The notes: generated by a model not told the origin, from the letters alone. 64,000 bases of DNA from Streptomyces sp. KMM 9044 (GCF_024701375.2 NZ_CP113910.1:5332001-5396000); one strand, 5' to 3'; positions 9,210-18,110 are shown, numbered from the stretch's first letter. Numbers and translations are program-made.

Positions 9210-9826
9210 GGACGTTGCCCCTCGCTGCGTTGGTGGACCCTGTGACCGGTCGGTGGTGCGGTGCGACGTGTTCGATATTTCGTCACACGTTCGAAATGCT
9301 GGCGTGACAGTAAGGACGTCGCGGGGGACGTGTCAATGGGTCGCACGCATAACGGTTTCGACAGTTTCGAAACCATCGGGCATTGGTCTCTGTCAAACCT
9401 CTACGCCCCGCTCCAGGAGTCGGGAGTGAGCGGAACCTGGTCTTCCCGCGTCATGGATTACCGTCACCCGTGTCGAAAGCACCTCAACGGCGCCCTCGCC
9501 CGCCCCGGGCGCGGCGCCCCCGCCGAGAGCCGCGCCGCCCGTCCGGAGACTTCGGACGCCTCTCCGGGGGCGGCGGCCCACGGGAGCGGTTTGCCGGGCC
9601 CGGAGCGGGAGGCGGAGCCGGAACCCTCCCGGAGTTGCGACCGCTTCCTGTGGGGGTGCGCCATCTGACCGGACACGCCCGGCCCACGCCCGGCCGCACG
9701 GGGTGTCGGAGCGCTCCGATCCGGCGGAGGCCGCGCTGTGCCGGGAGGGGGCTGCTCCGAGCGGTAAAGGCGGGCCGGTGTCCTGTCCCGCTCGGCCGGT
9801 GCGGGACCCCTCGCGGCCGGGCGCCC
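9210..9826. other. Long intergenic region, no supported gene
   Basis: Just over 600 nt between the divergent sugar-acid operon and the MarR gene. The left third (9260-9375) is relatively AT-rich and carries the TTCGA boxes. The rest is GC-rich with no credible reading frame: candidate ORFs are arginine- and proline-rich and lack ribosome sites. A perfect 14-bp palindrome, TCGGAGCGCTCCGA, occurs at 9706-9719. Confidence 0.6.
9354..9374. promoter_or_regulatory. Candidate operator: GGTTTCGA-N5-TCGAAACC
   Basis: A perfect 8-bp inverted repeat with a 5-nt spacer. The perfect palindrome GTTTCGAAAC at 9364-9373 is nested in it. Related GTTCGA boxes occur near 9269 (GTTCGATATTTCG) and 9289 (GTTCGAAAT). 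These sit upstream of the dehydratase operon and look like a multi-site repressor region, for example for a GntR- or IclR-type regulator. The regulator is not identified in this window. Confidence 0.55.
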
Positions 9827-10279
9827 TCAGCCGTGGGGGCCGGTGTCCAGCATCGTCCGCAGGGTGTCGCGCAGCGAACGGCGCTGCTCGTCCGTGAGGG
9901 CCGCCAGCGGCTCGCGGGCGAAGCGCAGCGACTCACGCAGACTGCGGGCCACCCTGCGGCCCTCCTCCGTCGCCGCCGCCACCTTCACGCGGCGGTCCGC
10001 CGGGTTCGGGCGGCGCTCGACCAGGCCGCGGGACTCCAGGCGGTCGACGATGCCGGTGACGTTCGACGGCTCGCACTTCAGGCGGTGGGCGAGCTTCCGC
10101 ATGGGCAGGGGCTCCAGGCAGAGCAGGTTCAGGAGCCGGGCCTGTGCGCCGGTGAGCTCGTGTCCGGCCGCCGCCTCCTCGTACTCCTCGTGGTAGCGGG
10201 CCACCACCGAGCCGATGAGGCCGACGACCTCCAGCGTCAGGTCGTCGGGGCGATGGGGTGAACCGGGTGTGGCGGCCAT
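9827..10279 (-). CDS. MarR-family transcriptional regulator
   Basis: A 150-residue winged-helix repressor. The central part reads LTGAQARLLNLLCLEPLPMRKLAHRLKCEPSNVTGIVDRLESRGLVERRPNPADRRVKV (given in pieces: helix-turn-helix around KLAHRLKCEPSNVTGIVDRL, wing around NPADRRVKV). It ends in a dimerisation helix rich in RESLRFAREPL. ATG at 10279 is preceded by GGAGG at very short spacing, so the exact start is not certain. It is divergent from a quinone-type oxidoreductase, and a palindromic site overlaps that promoter. This is the usual arrangement for a ligand-responsive MarR controlling its neighbour. Confidence 0.88.
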   Translation of the reverse strand: MAATPGSPHRPDDLTLEVVGLIGSVVARYHEEYEEAAAGHELTGAQARLLNLLCLEPLPMRKLAHRLKCEPSNVTGIVDRLESRGLVERRPNPADRRVKVAAATEEGRRVARSLRESLRFAREPLAALTDEQRRSLRDTLRTMLDTGPHG

Positions 10280-10300
10280 GCCTCCAGGGTACCCACATGG

Positions 10301-10349
10301 TTGACATTCTGAAATATCCAGTTGCATGGTTGTTTCAGGTAGTGAAACA
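10301..10349 (+). promoter_or_regulatory. Promoter and MarR-type operator of the oxidoreductase
   Basis: TTGACA (10301-10306) is a consensus -35. CATGGT at 10325-10330 is a weak -10 at 18 bp. Immediately downstream, TGTTTCA-GGTAG-TGAAACA (10331-10349) is a perfect 7-bp inverted repeat, placed where a bound repressor would block initiation. Confidence 0.6.
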
Positions 10350-10371
10350 CTTCGAGGAGAGGCTCCACCCC

Positions 10372-11394
10372 ATGTCTGACACCCCCGCACTCCCCGCCAC
10401 CGGCCGCGCATGGCACCTGGCGAGCCGGCCCGTCGGCTGGCCGACGCCCGAGGACTTCGCCCTGGTGGAGGCAGAGGTCCCCACCCCGGGGGAGGGCCAG
10501 GTGCTGGTGCGGAACACGTACCTCTCCGTCGACCCCTATATGCGCGGCCGGATGAGTGACGCCAAGTCCTACGCGGCGCCGTACACGGTGGGCGAGGTCA
10601 TGCAGGGCGGTGCCGTCGGCGAGGTCGTCGCCTCCCGCGCGGAGGGGCTGGCCGTCGGCGACCACGTGCTGCACGGTCTCGGCTGGCGCGAGTACGCGCT
10701 GGTGGAGGCCGAGGGCGCCGTCAAGGTGGACGCGCAGGCCGCGCCGCTCTCCACCTACCTGGGCGTGCTGGGCATGACCGGGCTCACCGCCTACGCGGGA
10801 CTGCTGCGCACCGCCGCCTTCAAGGAGGGCGACACCGTCTTCGTGTCCGGTGCCGCCGGTGCCGTCGGCAGCCAGGTGGGACAGCTCGCGAAGCTCAAGG
10901 GGGCCTCGCGCGTGATCGGCTCCGCCGGCTCCGACGAGAAGGTCGCCCTGCTCCTCGAGGAGTACGGATTCGACGCGGCCTTCAACTACAAGAGCGGCCC
11001 GGTGAGCAGGCAGCTGCGTGAGGCCGCGCCGGACGGCATCGACGTCTACTTCGACAACGTCGGCGGGGAGCACTTGGAGGCCGCGATCGGCTCGCTGAAC
11101 CGGGGCGGGCGGATCGCCGTGTGCGGGATGATCTCCGTCTACAACAACACGGAGCCGGCGCCGGGCCCGCGCAACCTCGCCCGTCTCATCCAGACCCGGG
11201 GCCGCGTCGAGGGCTTCCTGGTGGGTGACCACTACGACCTCCAGCCGGAGTTCGTGCGGGAGGTCGGTCCCTGGGTCGCCTCCGGCGAGCTCAAGTACCG
11301 GGAGACCGTCGCCGAGGGCATCGAGAACACCCTCGAGGCGTTCCTCGGCGTCCTGCGCGGTGACAACACCGGAAAAATGGTCGTCAAGCTCTGA
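10372..11394 (+). CDS. NADP-dependent medium-chain reductase (curcumin reductase / PTGR group, zinc-free)
   Basis: A 340-residue zinc-independent MDR enzyme that reduces activated C=C bonds or quinone-like substrates. Family marks are TYLSVDPYMRGRM near the N-terminus, the nucleotide-binding VFVSGAAGAVGSQVGQLAK, VYFDNVGGEHLEAAIGSL, and GRIAVCGMISVYNN. The cysteine zinc ligands of alcohol dehydrogenases are absent. ATG at 10372 follows AGGAGAGG. It is divergently transcribed from the MarR gene and probably repressed by it. The physiological substrate is not known. Confidence 0.9.
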   Translation: MSDTPALPATGRAWHLASRPVGWPTPEDFALVEAEVPTPGEGQVLVRNTYLSVDPYMRGRMSDAKSYAAPYTVGEVMQGGAVGEVVASRAEGLAVGDHVLHGLGWREYALVEAEGAVKVDAQAAPLSTYLGVLGMTGLTAYAGLLRTAAFKEGDTVFVSGAAGAVGSQVGQLAKLKGASRVIGSAGSDEKVALLLEEYGFDAAFNYKSGPVSRQLREAAPDGIDVYFDNVGGEHLEAAIGSLNRGGRIAVCGMISVYNNTEPAPGPRNLARLIQTRGRVEGFLVGDHYDLQPEFVREVGPWVASGELKYRETVAEGIENTLEAFLGVLRGDNTGKMVVKL

Positions 11395-11460
11395 CGCCGT
11401 CCGTCGGCAGGCGGTCCGAGGGCCGGACCGGCGGCCGACGACACGCCGTCGCCGGGCCCC

Positions 11461-11472
11461 TATAGTTCCCCC
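11461..11472 (+). promoter_or_regulatory. -10 element TATAGT directly before the EI24 gene
   Basis: TATAGT at 11461-11466 ends 6 nt before the ATG at 11473, so transcription would start at or next to the start codon. No ribosome site is visible, which suggests a leaderless mRNA. Confidence 0.5.
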
Positions 11473-12294
11473 ATGCGCGATCTTGGGGTGGGTTTCCGGT
11501 ATCTCCTGAAGGGCCAGAGATGGGTGGCCCGGCACGGCAAGCAGTACGGTTTCGGTCTGCTGCCGGGACTTGTCACGCTGGTGCTCTACGCGGCGGCGCT
11601 GATCGCGCTGGCCGTGTGGGGAACGGACTTCGTCGGCTGGGCGACACCGTTCGCGGACGACTGGTCCAGCCCCTGGCCCGGCCTGTTCCGCGGCCTGCTC
11701 ACCGTCCTCCTCTTCGCGCTCGGCCTGCTGCTCTCCGTCATCACCTTCACCGCGGTGACGCTGCTCATCGGCCAGCCCTTCTACGAGAGCCTCTCCGAGA
11801 GGGTCGACCGGGACGTCTCACCCGACGGCACCGCCCCCGAGTCCGGCCTGCCGCTGTGGCGGGAGCTGTGGATCTCCGGCCGGGACAGCCTCCGCATCGT
11901 CGTACGGGCCCTGCTCTGGGCGGTGCTGCTCTTCGCGCTCGGGTTCGTCCCGCTCGCCGGGCAGACCGTCGTACCGGTGATCGGCTTCATGGTCACCGGG
12001 TTCTTCCTCACCGAGGAGCTGACGGCGGTCGCCCTGCAGCGGCGCGGGGTCGAGCTGCGGGCGCGGCTGGCCCTGCTGCGGGGCCGCAAGTCCCTCGTCT
12101 GGGGCTTCGGTACGCCGCTGGGGCTGGCCTTCCTCGTCCCGTTCGTCGCCGTCTTCCTGATGCCGGGCGCGGTCGCGGGCGCCACCCTCATGGCGCGGGA
12201 CCTGCTCGGCGAGGAGACCAGGGACGACAACGGTGCCAAGGAGCCCCTGGCGCCGTCGCAGCCGCCCCCGGCGATCCGCGGGGAGGAGTACTGA
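11473..12294 (+). CDS. EI24-domain (CysZ-like) integral membrane protein
   Basis: A 273-residue membrane protein. Hydrophobic segments lie at about residues 27-50 (LLPGLVTLVLYAAALIALAV), 72-98 (LLTVLLFALGLLLSVITF), 145-175 (LLWAVLLFALGFVPLAG, then VVPVIGFMVTGFFL) and 210-235 (GLAFLVPFVAVFLMPG). The loop PFYESLSERVDRD matches the EI24 family. The C-terminus is a proline-rich cytoplasmic tail. The family includes CysZ sulfate permeases, but actinobacterial members of this type have no proven substrate. It appears to be a single-gene transcript ending at the bidirectional hairpin at 12447. Confidence 0.82.
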   Translation: MRDLGVGFRYLLKGQRWVARHGKQYGFGLLPGLVTLVLYAAALIALAVWGTDFVGWATPFADDWSSPWPGLFRGLLTVLLFALGLLLSVITFTAVTLLIGQPFYESLSERVDRDVSPDGTAPESGLPLWRELWISGRDSLRIVVRALLWAVLLFALGFVPLAGQTVVPVIGFMVTGFFLTEELTAVALQRRGVELRARLALLRGRKSLVWGFGTPLGLAFLVPFVAVFLMPGAVAGATLMARDLLGEETRDDNGAKEPLAPSQPPPAIRGEEY

Positions 12295-12446
12295 GCGTGC
12301 TACGAGGTGACCACACCGTGGTCCTTTGCGAAGGGTTCGTGCGAACTTCTGACCGAATGCCCGATCGCGGGCCGCTGGATCACCGCGACGATTACCGTCT
12401 GGACCGGGGTAGTTCCCGCAGGCCGGGGTATTCCTCTGCATGAGCA

Positions 12447-12480
12447 GCCCCGGTCCGGGACCCTGACCCCGGACCGGGGC
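12447..12480. terminator. Bidirectional terminator between EI24 gene and aldose epimerase
   Basis: A perfect 13-bp stem (GCCCCGGTCCGGG / CCCGGACCGGGGC) with an 8-nt loop, lying between two convergent genes. It is placed to end transcription from both sides. Confidence 0.8.
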
Positions 12481-12505
12481 TCATGTGCGTCCCCCCAGGG
12501 CCCCG

Positions 12506-13480
12506 CTACTGCCGCACCGCGAAGCCGTACACCGTCTCCGAATGGAACGTCCCGCCCGGCCGCAGGACCGTGCTCGGGAAGCCGGGCCTGTTCGGGGAGT
12601 CGGGAAAGTGCTGCGTCTCCAGCGCGATGCCGGCGCCGGGAGCGAAGGGCTCCCCGATGTGGTCGGCGGTGTAGAGCTGCACCCCGGGTTCGGTGGTCGC
12701 CACCGTGAGCACCCGCCCGGACGCCGGGTCGTACAGCTCGGCGACCTCCGCCGGAGCCGGCGTCACGCCCTTGTCGAGCACGAGATTGTGGTCGTACCCG
12801 GTGCCGGTGCCGCGCGCCTCGCGGAAGTCGAAGCGGGTTCCGGCCACCTCCTGGTGGTCGCCGGCCGGGATCAGATCCGCGTCGACGGGCGTGAACCGGG
12901 AGGCGGCGATCCGCAGTTCGTGCCCGGCCGCGCTGCCGGAGCCGGCCAGGTTCCAGTACGAGTGGTTCGTCGGGTTGACGACCGTCGGCGCGTCCGTCAC
13001 CGCCTCGTACGCGATCCCCAGGGCGCCCCGCTCGTCCAGCGTGTACGTCACCGACATCTCCAGACGGCCCGGGAAGCCCTCCTCGCCGTGCGCGGAGACC
13101 AGGGTCAGGCGCAGACCGTGCGCAACCGGCGTCACGTCCCACACGCGCTTGTCGAAGCCGCGCTCACCGCCGTGCAGCGAGTTCGGCCCGTTGTTGGGCA
13201 CGAGCGTGTGGACCCGGCCGTCCAGCGCGAAGCGGGCGCCCGCGATGCGGTTGGCGTACCGCCCGACCAGGGCGCCCAGGTACGGCTCCGGACGGGCGAG
13301 GTAGCCGTCGAGGGCGGGGAAGCCCAGCACCACGTTCCCGGACCGACCCTGACGGTCCGGCACCTCTACGGCCTGCACGATCCCGCCGTACGACAGCACC
13401 CGCACCCGCACGCCGGCCCGTTCCAGGGTCCAGCGGTGCACCGGGGTGCCGTCGGAAAGTGTGCCGAAGAGTTCGTTCAT
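12506..13480 (-). CDS. Cytosolic aldose 1-epimerase
   Basis: A 324-residue mutarotase without a signal peptide. It shares the full family pattern with the exported copy at 515-1696: NSLHGGERGFDKRVWDV, VVNPTNHSYWNLAGSG (canonical TNHxYWNL), GVQLYTADHIG and IALETQHFPDSPNRPGF with the catalytic glutamate. It starts at ATG 13480, 15 nt after the stop of the upstream esterase lipoprotein on the same strand, so the two may be co-transcribed. Unlike the exported paralogue it retains the Asn of the TNH motif. Confidence 0.92.
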   Translation of the reverse strand: MNELFGTLSDGTPVHRWTLERAGVRVRVLSYGGIVQAVEVPDRQGRSGNVVLGFPALDGYLARPEPYLGALVGRYANRIAGARFALDGRVHTLVPNNGPNSLHGGERGFDKRVWDVTPVAHGLRLTLVSAHGEEGFPGRLEMSVTYTLDERGALGIAYEAVTDAPTVVNPTNHSYWNLAGSGSAAGHELRIAASRFTPVDADLIPAGDHQEVAGTRFDFREARGTGTGYDHNLVLDKGVTPAPAEVAELYDPASGRVLTVATTEPGVQLYTADHIGEPFAPGAGIALETQHFPDSPNRPGFPSTVLRPGGTFHSETVYGFAVRQ

Positions 13481-13495
13481 GTGTGAAACACTAAG

Positions 13496-14422
13496 TCACG
13501 GCTTCACCGCCGTGACCGTACGGTGGGCGATCTCCGCCAGCCTGGCCTGACCGTCGACACCGGGATGGAACCAGTCCCAGCGGCTCAACTGCGCGGTGCC
13601 GAACCTGTACTCGTACACCGCCCCGCCGTCGTAACGGCACCGCCCGTCCTCGGCGCAGACCTCCTCCAGTGCCTCGTTGTACTCCTCCACCCGGCCCTGC
13701 ACCGTCTCGCGCCGCTCGTTCGCCGCCGCGTCCAGGGCGTCCGGGTCGCTCAGCATCGACGGGCAGACGCCGAGCTCCCACACCCGCTTGCCCATCGCGC
13801 TGGTCCGCCCCTGCGACCACAGCCGCTTCAGGTCCGGCACGCTCGCCACGTACACCTGGGCCTTGGGCAGCGCCTTGCGCAGGGTGCCTATCGCGTCCTC
13901 GAAGTCCGCGCGGAAGTCGGCCACCGGCGTCATCGCCGACGTCGTGGCCCGGCAGGCGTCGTTCGCCCCGGCCATCACCGCCACCAGCTCCGGTGCGCGA
14001 CTCACCGCCCGGGCCATCTGACCGGGCAGGTCCGCCATCCGCGCCCCGGTGACCGCGTAGTTCCAGCTCCGCTCGGCCGCCCCCGCCGGACCCAGCAGCC
14101 GCACCGCCAGACTGTCGACCTTCTCGCTGGTGCCCGTCGCCCATGACACCTCGGGGCAGTCCGTCAGCACCGAGCACGCGTCGAAACCGGTCGTGATCGA
14201 ATCACCCACGGCGGCCACGGAGGCGGGGCTGGTGTCCCAGACCGGGGTGGGCGACGAGGCCGGCGCGGCCTTCTTCTCCCCGGTGCCGGGCGGAGCGGCC
14301 CCGTCACCGCCGACGGCGTCGCAGCCGGCGGTCCCCAGCACGGCGGCGGTCGCCACCACGGCGAGCACGGCCCGCGACCGGCCGCCGCGTTCCCGGCCCC
14401 TCCACCGCGTCCCCTGGTCCAT
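13496..14422 (-). CDS. SGNH/GDSL-type esterase lipoprotein
   Basis: A predicted extracellular lipoprotein esterase or lipase, 308 residues from the ATG at 14422. The signal is MDQGTRWRGRERGGRSRAVLAVVATAAV with lipobox LGTAGC. The SGNH blocks are visible: VAAVGDSITTGFDAC (block I serine), WNYAVTGARMADL (block II glycine), VMAGANDACR (block III Asn), and WDWFHPGVDGQ (block V Asp/His pair). Two cysteines near AEDGRCRYDGG may form a disulfide. An upstream in-frame extension (MLCRGDGDDD...) lacks signal features and is not favoured. Substrate is unknown. Confidence 0.85.
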   Translation of the reverse strand: MDQGTRWRGRERGGRSRAVLAVVATAAVLGTAGCDAVGGDGAAPPGTGEKKAAPASSPTPVWDTSPASVAAVGDSITTGFDACSVLTDCPEVSWATGTSEKVDSLAVRLLGPAGAAERSWNYAVTGARMADLPGQMARAVSRAPELVAVMAGANDACRATTSAMTPVADFRADFEDAIGTLRKALPKAQVYVASVPDLKRLWSQGRTSAMGKRVWELGVCPSMLSDPDALDAAANERRETVQGRVEEYNEALEEVCAEDGRCRYDGGAVYEYRFGTAQLSRWDWFHPGVDGQARLAEIAHRTVTAVKP

Positions 14423-14744
14423 CCCGCAGCCTCCCCGCACATCGTCGTCACCGTCCCCCCTGCATAACAACGCACGGGAGTTCCCGCCTGTCCTGCCATC
14501 CGCCCCGAACGGGTCATGCCGAACGGCCCGGGCGGAGCGGCGCCCATGGGACGGTTCACACGATCCGGAGCCGAAGCCCCCGGGGTTGTCGGCCTGCCGG
14601 GTGAATGACGGAGATTTCCGGGCACCTGGACGGACGGTACGTCACACTCCTTCCCCCACCACGCGGTAGCCTCGCCACAACGGGCCCTCCCGGCCCCCGC
14701 TGATCGGCCTTTTCCGACCTGTCCCGCTCTGCCCGGAGGTTCCG

Positions 14745-15239
14745 GTGACGACACGTGGAGTCCTGTACGTGCACTCCGCGCCGCGCGCGCTGTGCCCGCA
14801 CGTCGAGTGGGCTGTCGCCGGGGTGCTCGGCGTGCGCGTCGGCCTGGACTGGATCCGACAGCCCGCCGCCCCCGGCACCTGGCGCTCGGAGTTCTCCTGG
14901 AAGGGCCAGGCCGGCACCGCGTCCAAGCTTGCCTCCGCGCTGCGCGGCTGGCAGTTGCTGCGCTTCGAGGTCACCTCGGAGCCCTGCCCCACCGCCGAGG
15001 GAGAGCGCTACAGCTGCACCCCCGACCTCGGCATCTTCCACGCCGTCACCGGCATCCACGGCGACATCATGATCCCCGAGGACCGGCTGCGCGCCGCCCT
15101 GGTCAGGTCCCAGCACGACGGGACCGACCTGGAGGCCGAGATCGCCAAGCTCCTCGGCAAGCCCTGGGACGACGAACTGGAACCCTTCCGCTACGCGGGC
15201 GAGGGCGCCCCGGTCCGCTGGCTCCACCAGGTCGTCTGA
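14745..15239 (+). CDS. DUF3145 conserved actinobacterial protein
   Basis: A 164-residue protein that begins MTTRGVLYVHSAPRALCPHV from GTG, with CGGAGG 8 nt upstream. It is the uncharacterised DUF3145 family, conserved in actinobacteria and often next to the fab cluster, as here. Visible features are VEWAVAGVLG, a central SKLASALRGWQLLRFEV and C-terminal ELEPFRYAGEG. There are no membrane segments or enzymatic motifs. It converges with fabF across a strong shared hairpin. The repeated neighbourhood suggests a link to lipid synthesis, but that is inference. Confidence 0.85.
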   Translation: MTTRGVLYVHSAPRALCPHVEWAVAGVLGVRVGLDWIRQPAAPGTWRSEFSWKGQAGTASKLASALRGWQLLRFEVTSEPCPTAEGERYSCTPDLGIFHAVTGIHGDIMIPEDRLRAALVRSQHDGTDLEAEIAKLLGKPWDDELEPFRYAGEGAPVRWLHQVV

Positions 15240-15286
15240 CCACAGCCGCACCGCGTGTCCCCCACCACGTTCCCTCCGGCACGCCG

Positions 15287-15316
15287 AAGGGCCCCACCTC
15301 GTGAGGTGGGGCCCTT
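15287..15316. terminator. Bidirectional terminator between DUF3145 and fabF
   Basis: A perfect 14-bp stem, AAGGGCCCCACCTC / GAGGTGGGGCCCTT, closed by a 2-nt GT gap. TTTCCC follows on the plus strand. It serves both convergent transcripts. Confidence 0.88.
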
Positions 15317-15348
15317 TCCCGCGTACGCACATGGCGCACCGGCGCCGG

Positions 15349-16620
15349 TCAGACCGACCGGAACGCCAGCACCACGTTGTGCCCGCCGAACCCGAACGAG
15401 TCGTTGAGGGCGGCGATGCGGCCCTCGACGGGCAGCTTGCGCGCCTCGCCGCGGACCACGTCCGCGTTCGCCTCGGCCTCGGAGTCGATGGTGTCGATGT
15501 TGATGGTCGGCGGAGCCACCCGGTGGTACAGCGCGAGGACCGTCGCCACCGACTCCACACCACCGGCACCGCCGAGCAGGTGCCCGGTCATCGACTTGGT
15601 CGCGGAGACCGCCATGTGGTCCACGTCGTCGCCGAACACCTTGCGCAACGCCTTCAGCTCGGCGATGTCACCGGCCGGCGTCGAGGTGGCGTGCGCGTTG
15701 ACGTGCACGATCTCGGACGGCGCCAGGTCGGTGGCGTCCAGCAGGTTCTGCAGGGCGTGCGAGATGCCGCGGCCCTCCGGCTCCGGCTGCACGATGTCGT
15801 GGCCGTCGGCCGAGACGCCCTGGCCGACCGCCTCCGCGTAGACGCGGGCGCCGCGCGCCGCGGCGTGCTCGGCGGACTCCAGGACGATCACACCCGCGCC
15901 CTCGCCGAGGACGAAGCCGTCCCGGCCGACGTCGTAGGGACGCGAGGCACCCTGCGGGTCGTCGTTGTTCTTGGACATCGCCATCATGTTGCCGAACGCG
16001 GCGATCGGCAGCGGATGGATCGCCGCCTCCGTGCCCCCCGCGACGACGACGTCGGCGCGGCCGGAACGGATCATCTCGATGCCGTAGCCGATGGCCTCCG
16101 CGCCCGACGCACAGGCGGAGACGGGCGTGTGCACGCCCGCCTGGGCGCCCACGAGCAGGCCGACGTTGGCCGACGGGCCGTTCGGCATCAGCATGGGGAC
16201 GGTGTGCGGGGAGACGCGCCGGACGCCCTTCTCCTTCAGCACGTCGTACTGGTCCAGCAGGGTCGTCACGCCACCGATGCCGGAGGCGATGACCGTGCCG
16301 AGCCGGTCCGGGGCGACGTTCGGGTCCTCACCGGCCCTGCCCTCGAAGCCGGCGTCGGCCCACGCCTCCTTCGCCGCGACCAGTGCGAACTGCGCCGAAC
16401 GGTCGAGGCGGCGGGCCTGCGGCCTCGGGATGGTCTCGGTCGGCTCCACGGCCACGCGGGCCGCGATCCGGACCGCCTGTTCGGCGGCCCACTCCTCGGT
16501 CAGGGCCCTGACGCCGGAACGTCCGGCGACCAGACCCTCCCAGGTCGAGGCCGCGTCGCCACCCAGCGGTGTGGTTGCGCCGATACCGGTGACGACCACG
16601 GTGCGATTGGTCGAACTCAT
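15349..16620 (-). CDS. fabF: Beta-ketoacyl-ACP synthase II (FabF)
   Basis: The elongating condensing enzyme of type II fatty-acid synthesis, 423 residues. The Cys-His-His triad is intact: C170 in VSACASGAEA, H310 in VNAHATSTPAGD, H347 in SMTGHLLGGAGG. The N-terminus TVVVTGIGATTPLG and the C-terminal LNDSFGFGGHNVVLAF are typical. It is the last gene of fabD-fabH-acpP-fabF on the minus strand, 86 nt after acpP. Confidence 0.97.
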   Translation of the reverse strand: MSSTNRTVVVTGIGATTPLGGDAASTWEGLVAGRSGVRALTEEWAAEQAVRIAARVAVEPTETIPRPQARRLDRSAQFALVAAKEAWADAGFEGRAGEDPNVAPDRLGTVIASGIGGVTTLLDQYDVLKEKGVRRVSPHTVPMLMPNGPSANVGLLVGAQAGVHTPVSACASGAEAIGYGIEMIRSGRADVVVAGGTEAAIHPLPIAAFGNMMAMSKNNDDPQGASRPYDVGRDGFVLGEGAGVIVLESAEHAAARGARVYAEAVGQGVSADGHDIVQPEPEGRGISHALQNLLDATDLAPSEIVHVNAHATSTPAGDIAELKALRKVFGDDVDHMAVSATKSMTGHLLGGAGGVESVATVLALYHRVAPPTINIDTIDSEAEANADVVRGEARKLPVEGRIAALNDSFGFGGHNVVLAFRSV

Positions 16621-16706
16621 CGGAATTCTTTCTCCAACGGATTACGAGGATTCGTACGGCGCCACCGCCGGGTGGCGGGGCCGGGATTTCCCGGCCCGAG
16701 CGTTGC

Positions 16707-16955
16707 TCAGGCCTGGTGCTTGAGGATGTACTCGGTCGCGTCACCGACCGTCTTGAGGTTCTTGACGTCGTCGTCCGGGATCTTGACGTCGAAGCGCTCT
16801 TCGGCGGCGACGACGACCTCGACCATGGACAGCGAGTCGACGTCCAGGTCGTCGGTGAAGGACTTGTCCAGCTGGACGTCCTCAACCGGGATGCCGGCGA
16901 TCTCGTTCACGATCTCCGCGAGACCGGCGACGATCTCTTCCTGAGTGGCGGCCAT
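16707..16955 (-). CDS. acpP: Acyl carrier protein
   Basis: An 82-residue acidic carrier. The phosphopantetheine attachment serine is S41 in DLDVDSLSMVEV. Helix I (EEIVAGLAEIVNEI) and helix III (FDVKIPDDDVKNLKTV) are recognisable. It sits between fabH and fabF, so it is the primary fatty-acid ACP rather than a polyketide ACP. Confidence 0.97.
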   Translation of the reverse strand: MAATQEEIVAGLAEIVNEIAGIPVEDVQLDKSFTDDLDVDSLSMVEVVVAAEERFDVKIPDDDVKNLKTVGDATEYILKHQA

Positions 16956-17056
16956 GAGGGCTCCTTCGCTGTGATTCCTGAGGGTGTGGCGCCTGCCGCG
17001 ACAGCGGCAGGTGGTGCGTTTCCCGTACCGGACCGGGGTGATCCGGCACGGAGTGC

Positions 17057-18088
17057 CTAGGGGAGGGTAACGACCGATGCGGCGTAAGCGAGACCCGCCC
17101 CGAAGCCGATGACGAGCGCGGTGTCGCCGCTCTTCGCCTCGCCGGTCGCCAGGAGCCGCTCCATCGCGAGCGGGATCGAGGCGGCCGAGGTGTTGCCGGT
17201 GGTACGCACGTCACGGGCGACCGTGACGTGCTCCGGCAGTTTGAGGGTCTTCACCATCGAGTCGATGATCCGCACGTTGGCCTGGTGCGGGATGAAGACG
17301 TCCAGCTCGTCCGAGGTGATCCCGGCCGCGTCCAGCGCCTGCTGGGCGACCTTCGCCATCTCGAACACGGCCCAGCGGAACACCGCCTGGCCCTCCTGGG
17401 TGATCGCGGGGAACTTCACGTGGCCCGCGCGGTCGAGGGGCAGCTCGGAGACGTCGCCGATCCGGAACCGGTCCCACGCCACCGTCTGCTTGATCGTCTC
17501 GGACTTGTCGCCCTCCGACCCCCACACGGTCGGGCCGATCGCGGGCTCCCCGGACGGGCCGACGACGACCGCGCCCGCGCCGTCACCGAACAGGAAGGCG
17601 GTGGCCCGGTCCTCCAGGTCGGTCAGGTCGCTCAGCCGCTCCACGCCGATGACGAGGACGTACTCGGCGGAACCCTCCACCACCATGCCCTTGGCGAGGG
17701 TGAGGCCGTAGCCGAAGCCCGCGCAGCCGGCCGAGATGTCGAAGGCGGCGGCCTTGTCCGTGCCCAGCAGGTCGGCGATCTCGGTGGCCACGGCCGGGGT
17801 CTGCTTGAAGTGCGACACGGTCGAGACGACCACGGCGCCGATCTGCCCGGCGTGGATGCCCGCGTTCGCGATCGCCTTGCCCGACGCCTCGACGGACATC
17901 GCCGCGACGGTCTCCTCGGGCGACGCCCAGTGCCGGGTCTCGATGCCGGAACGTGAGCGGATCCACTCGTCGGACGAGTCGATCGTCTCCAGGATCACCT
18001 CGTTCGGCACGACCCGGGTGGGCCGGTACCCGCCCACCCCCAGGATGCGGGCGTACGGGGCGCCCTTCGCGGGCTTGATCTTCGCCAT
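17057..18088 (-). CDS. fabH: Beta-ketoacyl-ACP synthase III (FabH)
   Basis: Initiates fatty-acid synthesis by condensing an acyl-CoA starter with malonyl-ACP; 343 residues. The Cys-His-Asn triad is C122 (DISAGCAGFGYG), H268 (VFIPHQANVRII) and N299 (TTGNTSAASIP). Actinobacterial FabH accepts branched starters, which fits a branched-chain-lipid organism. The N-terminal MAKIKPAKGAPYARILG includes a short extra leader. It lies 22 nt after fabD. Confidence 0.97.
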   Translation of the reverse strand: MAKIKPAKGAPYARILGVGGYRPTRVVPNEVILETIDSSDEWIRSRSGIETRHWASPEETVAAMSVEASGKAIANAGIHAGQIGAVVVSTVSHFKQTPAVATEIADLLGTDKAAAFDISAGCAGFGYGLTLAKGMVVEGSAEYVLVIGVERLSDLTDLEDRATAFLFGDGAGAVVVGPSGEPAIGPTVWGSEGDKSETIKQTVAWDRFRIGDVSELPLDRAGHVKFPAITQEGQAVFRWAVFEMAKVAQQALDAAGITSDELDVFIPHQANVRIIDSMVKTLKLPEHVTVARDVRTTGNTSAASIPLAMERLLATGEAKSGDTALVIGFGAGLAYAASVVTLP

Positions 18089-18110
18089 GCGGATTCTGCT
18101 CCTTGGGGCG

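Noticed and set aside
9261..9668. Possible small plus-strand gene after the sugar operon promoter
   Set aside because: Starts inside the operator region, no ribosome site, composition unlike a protein.
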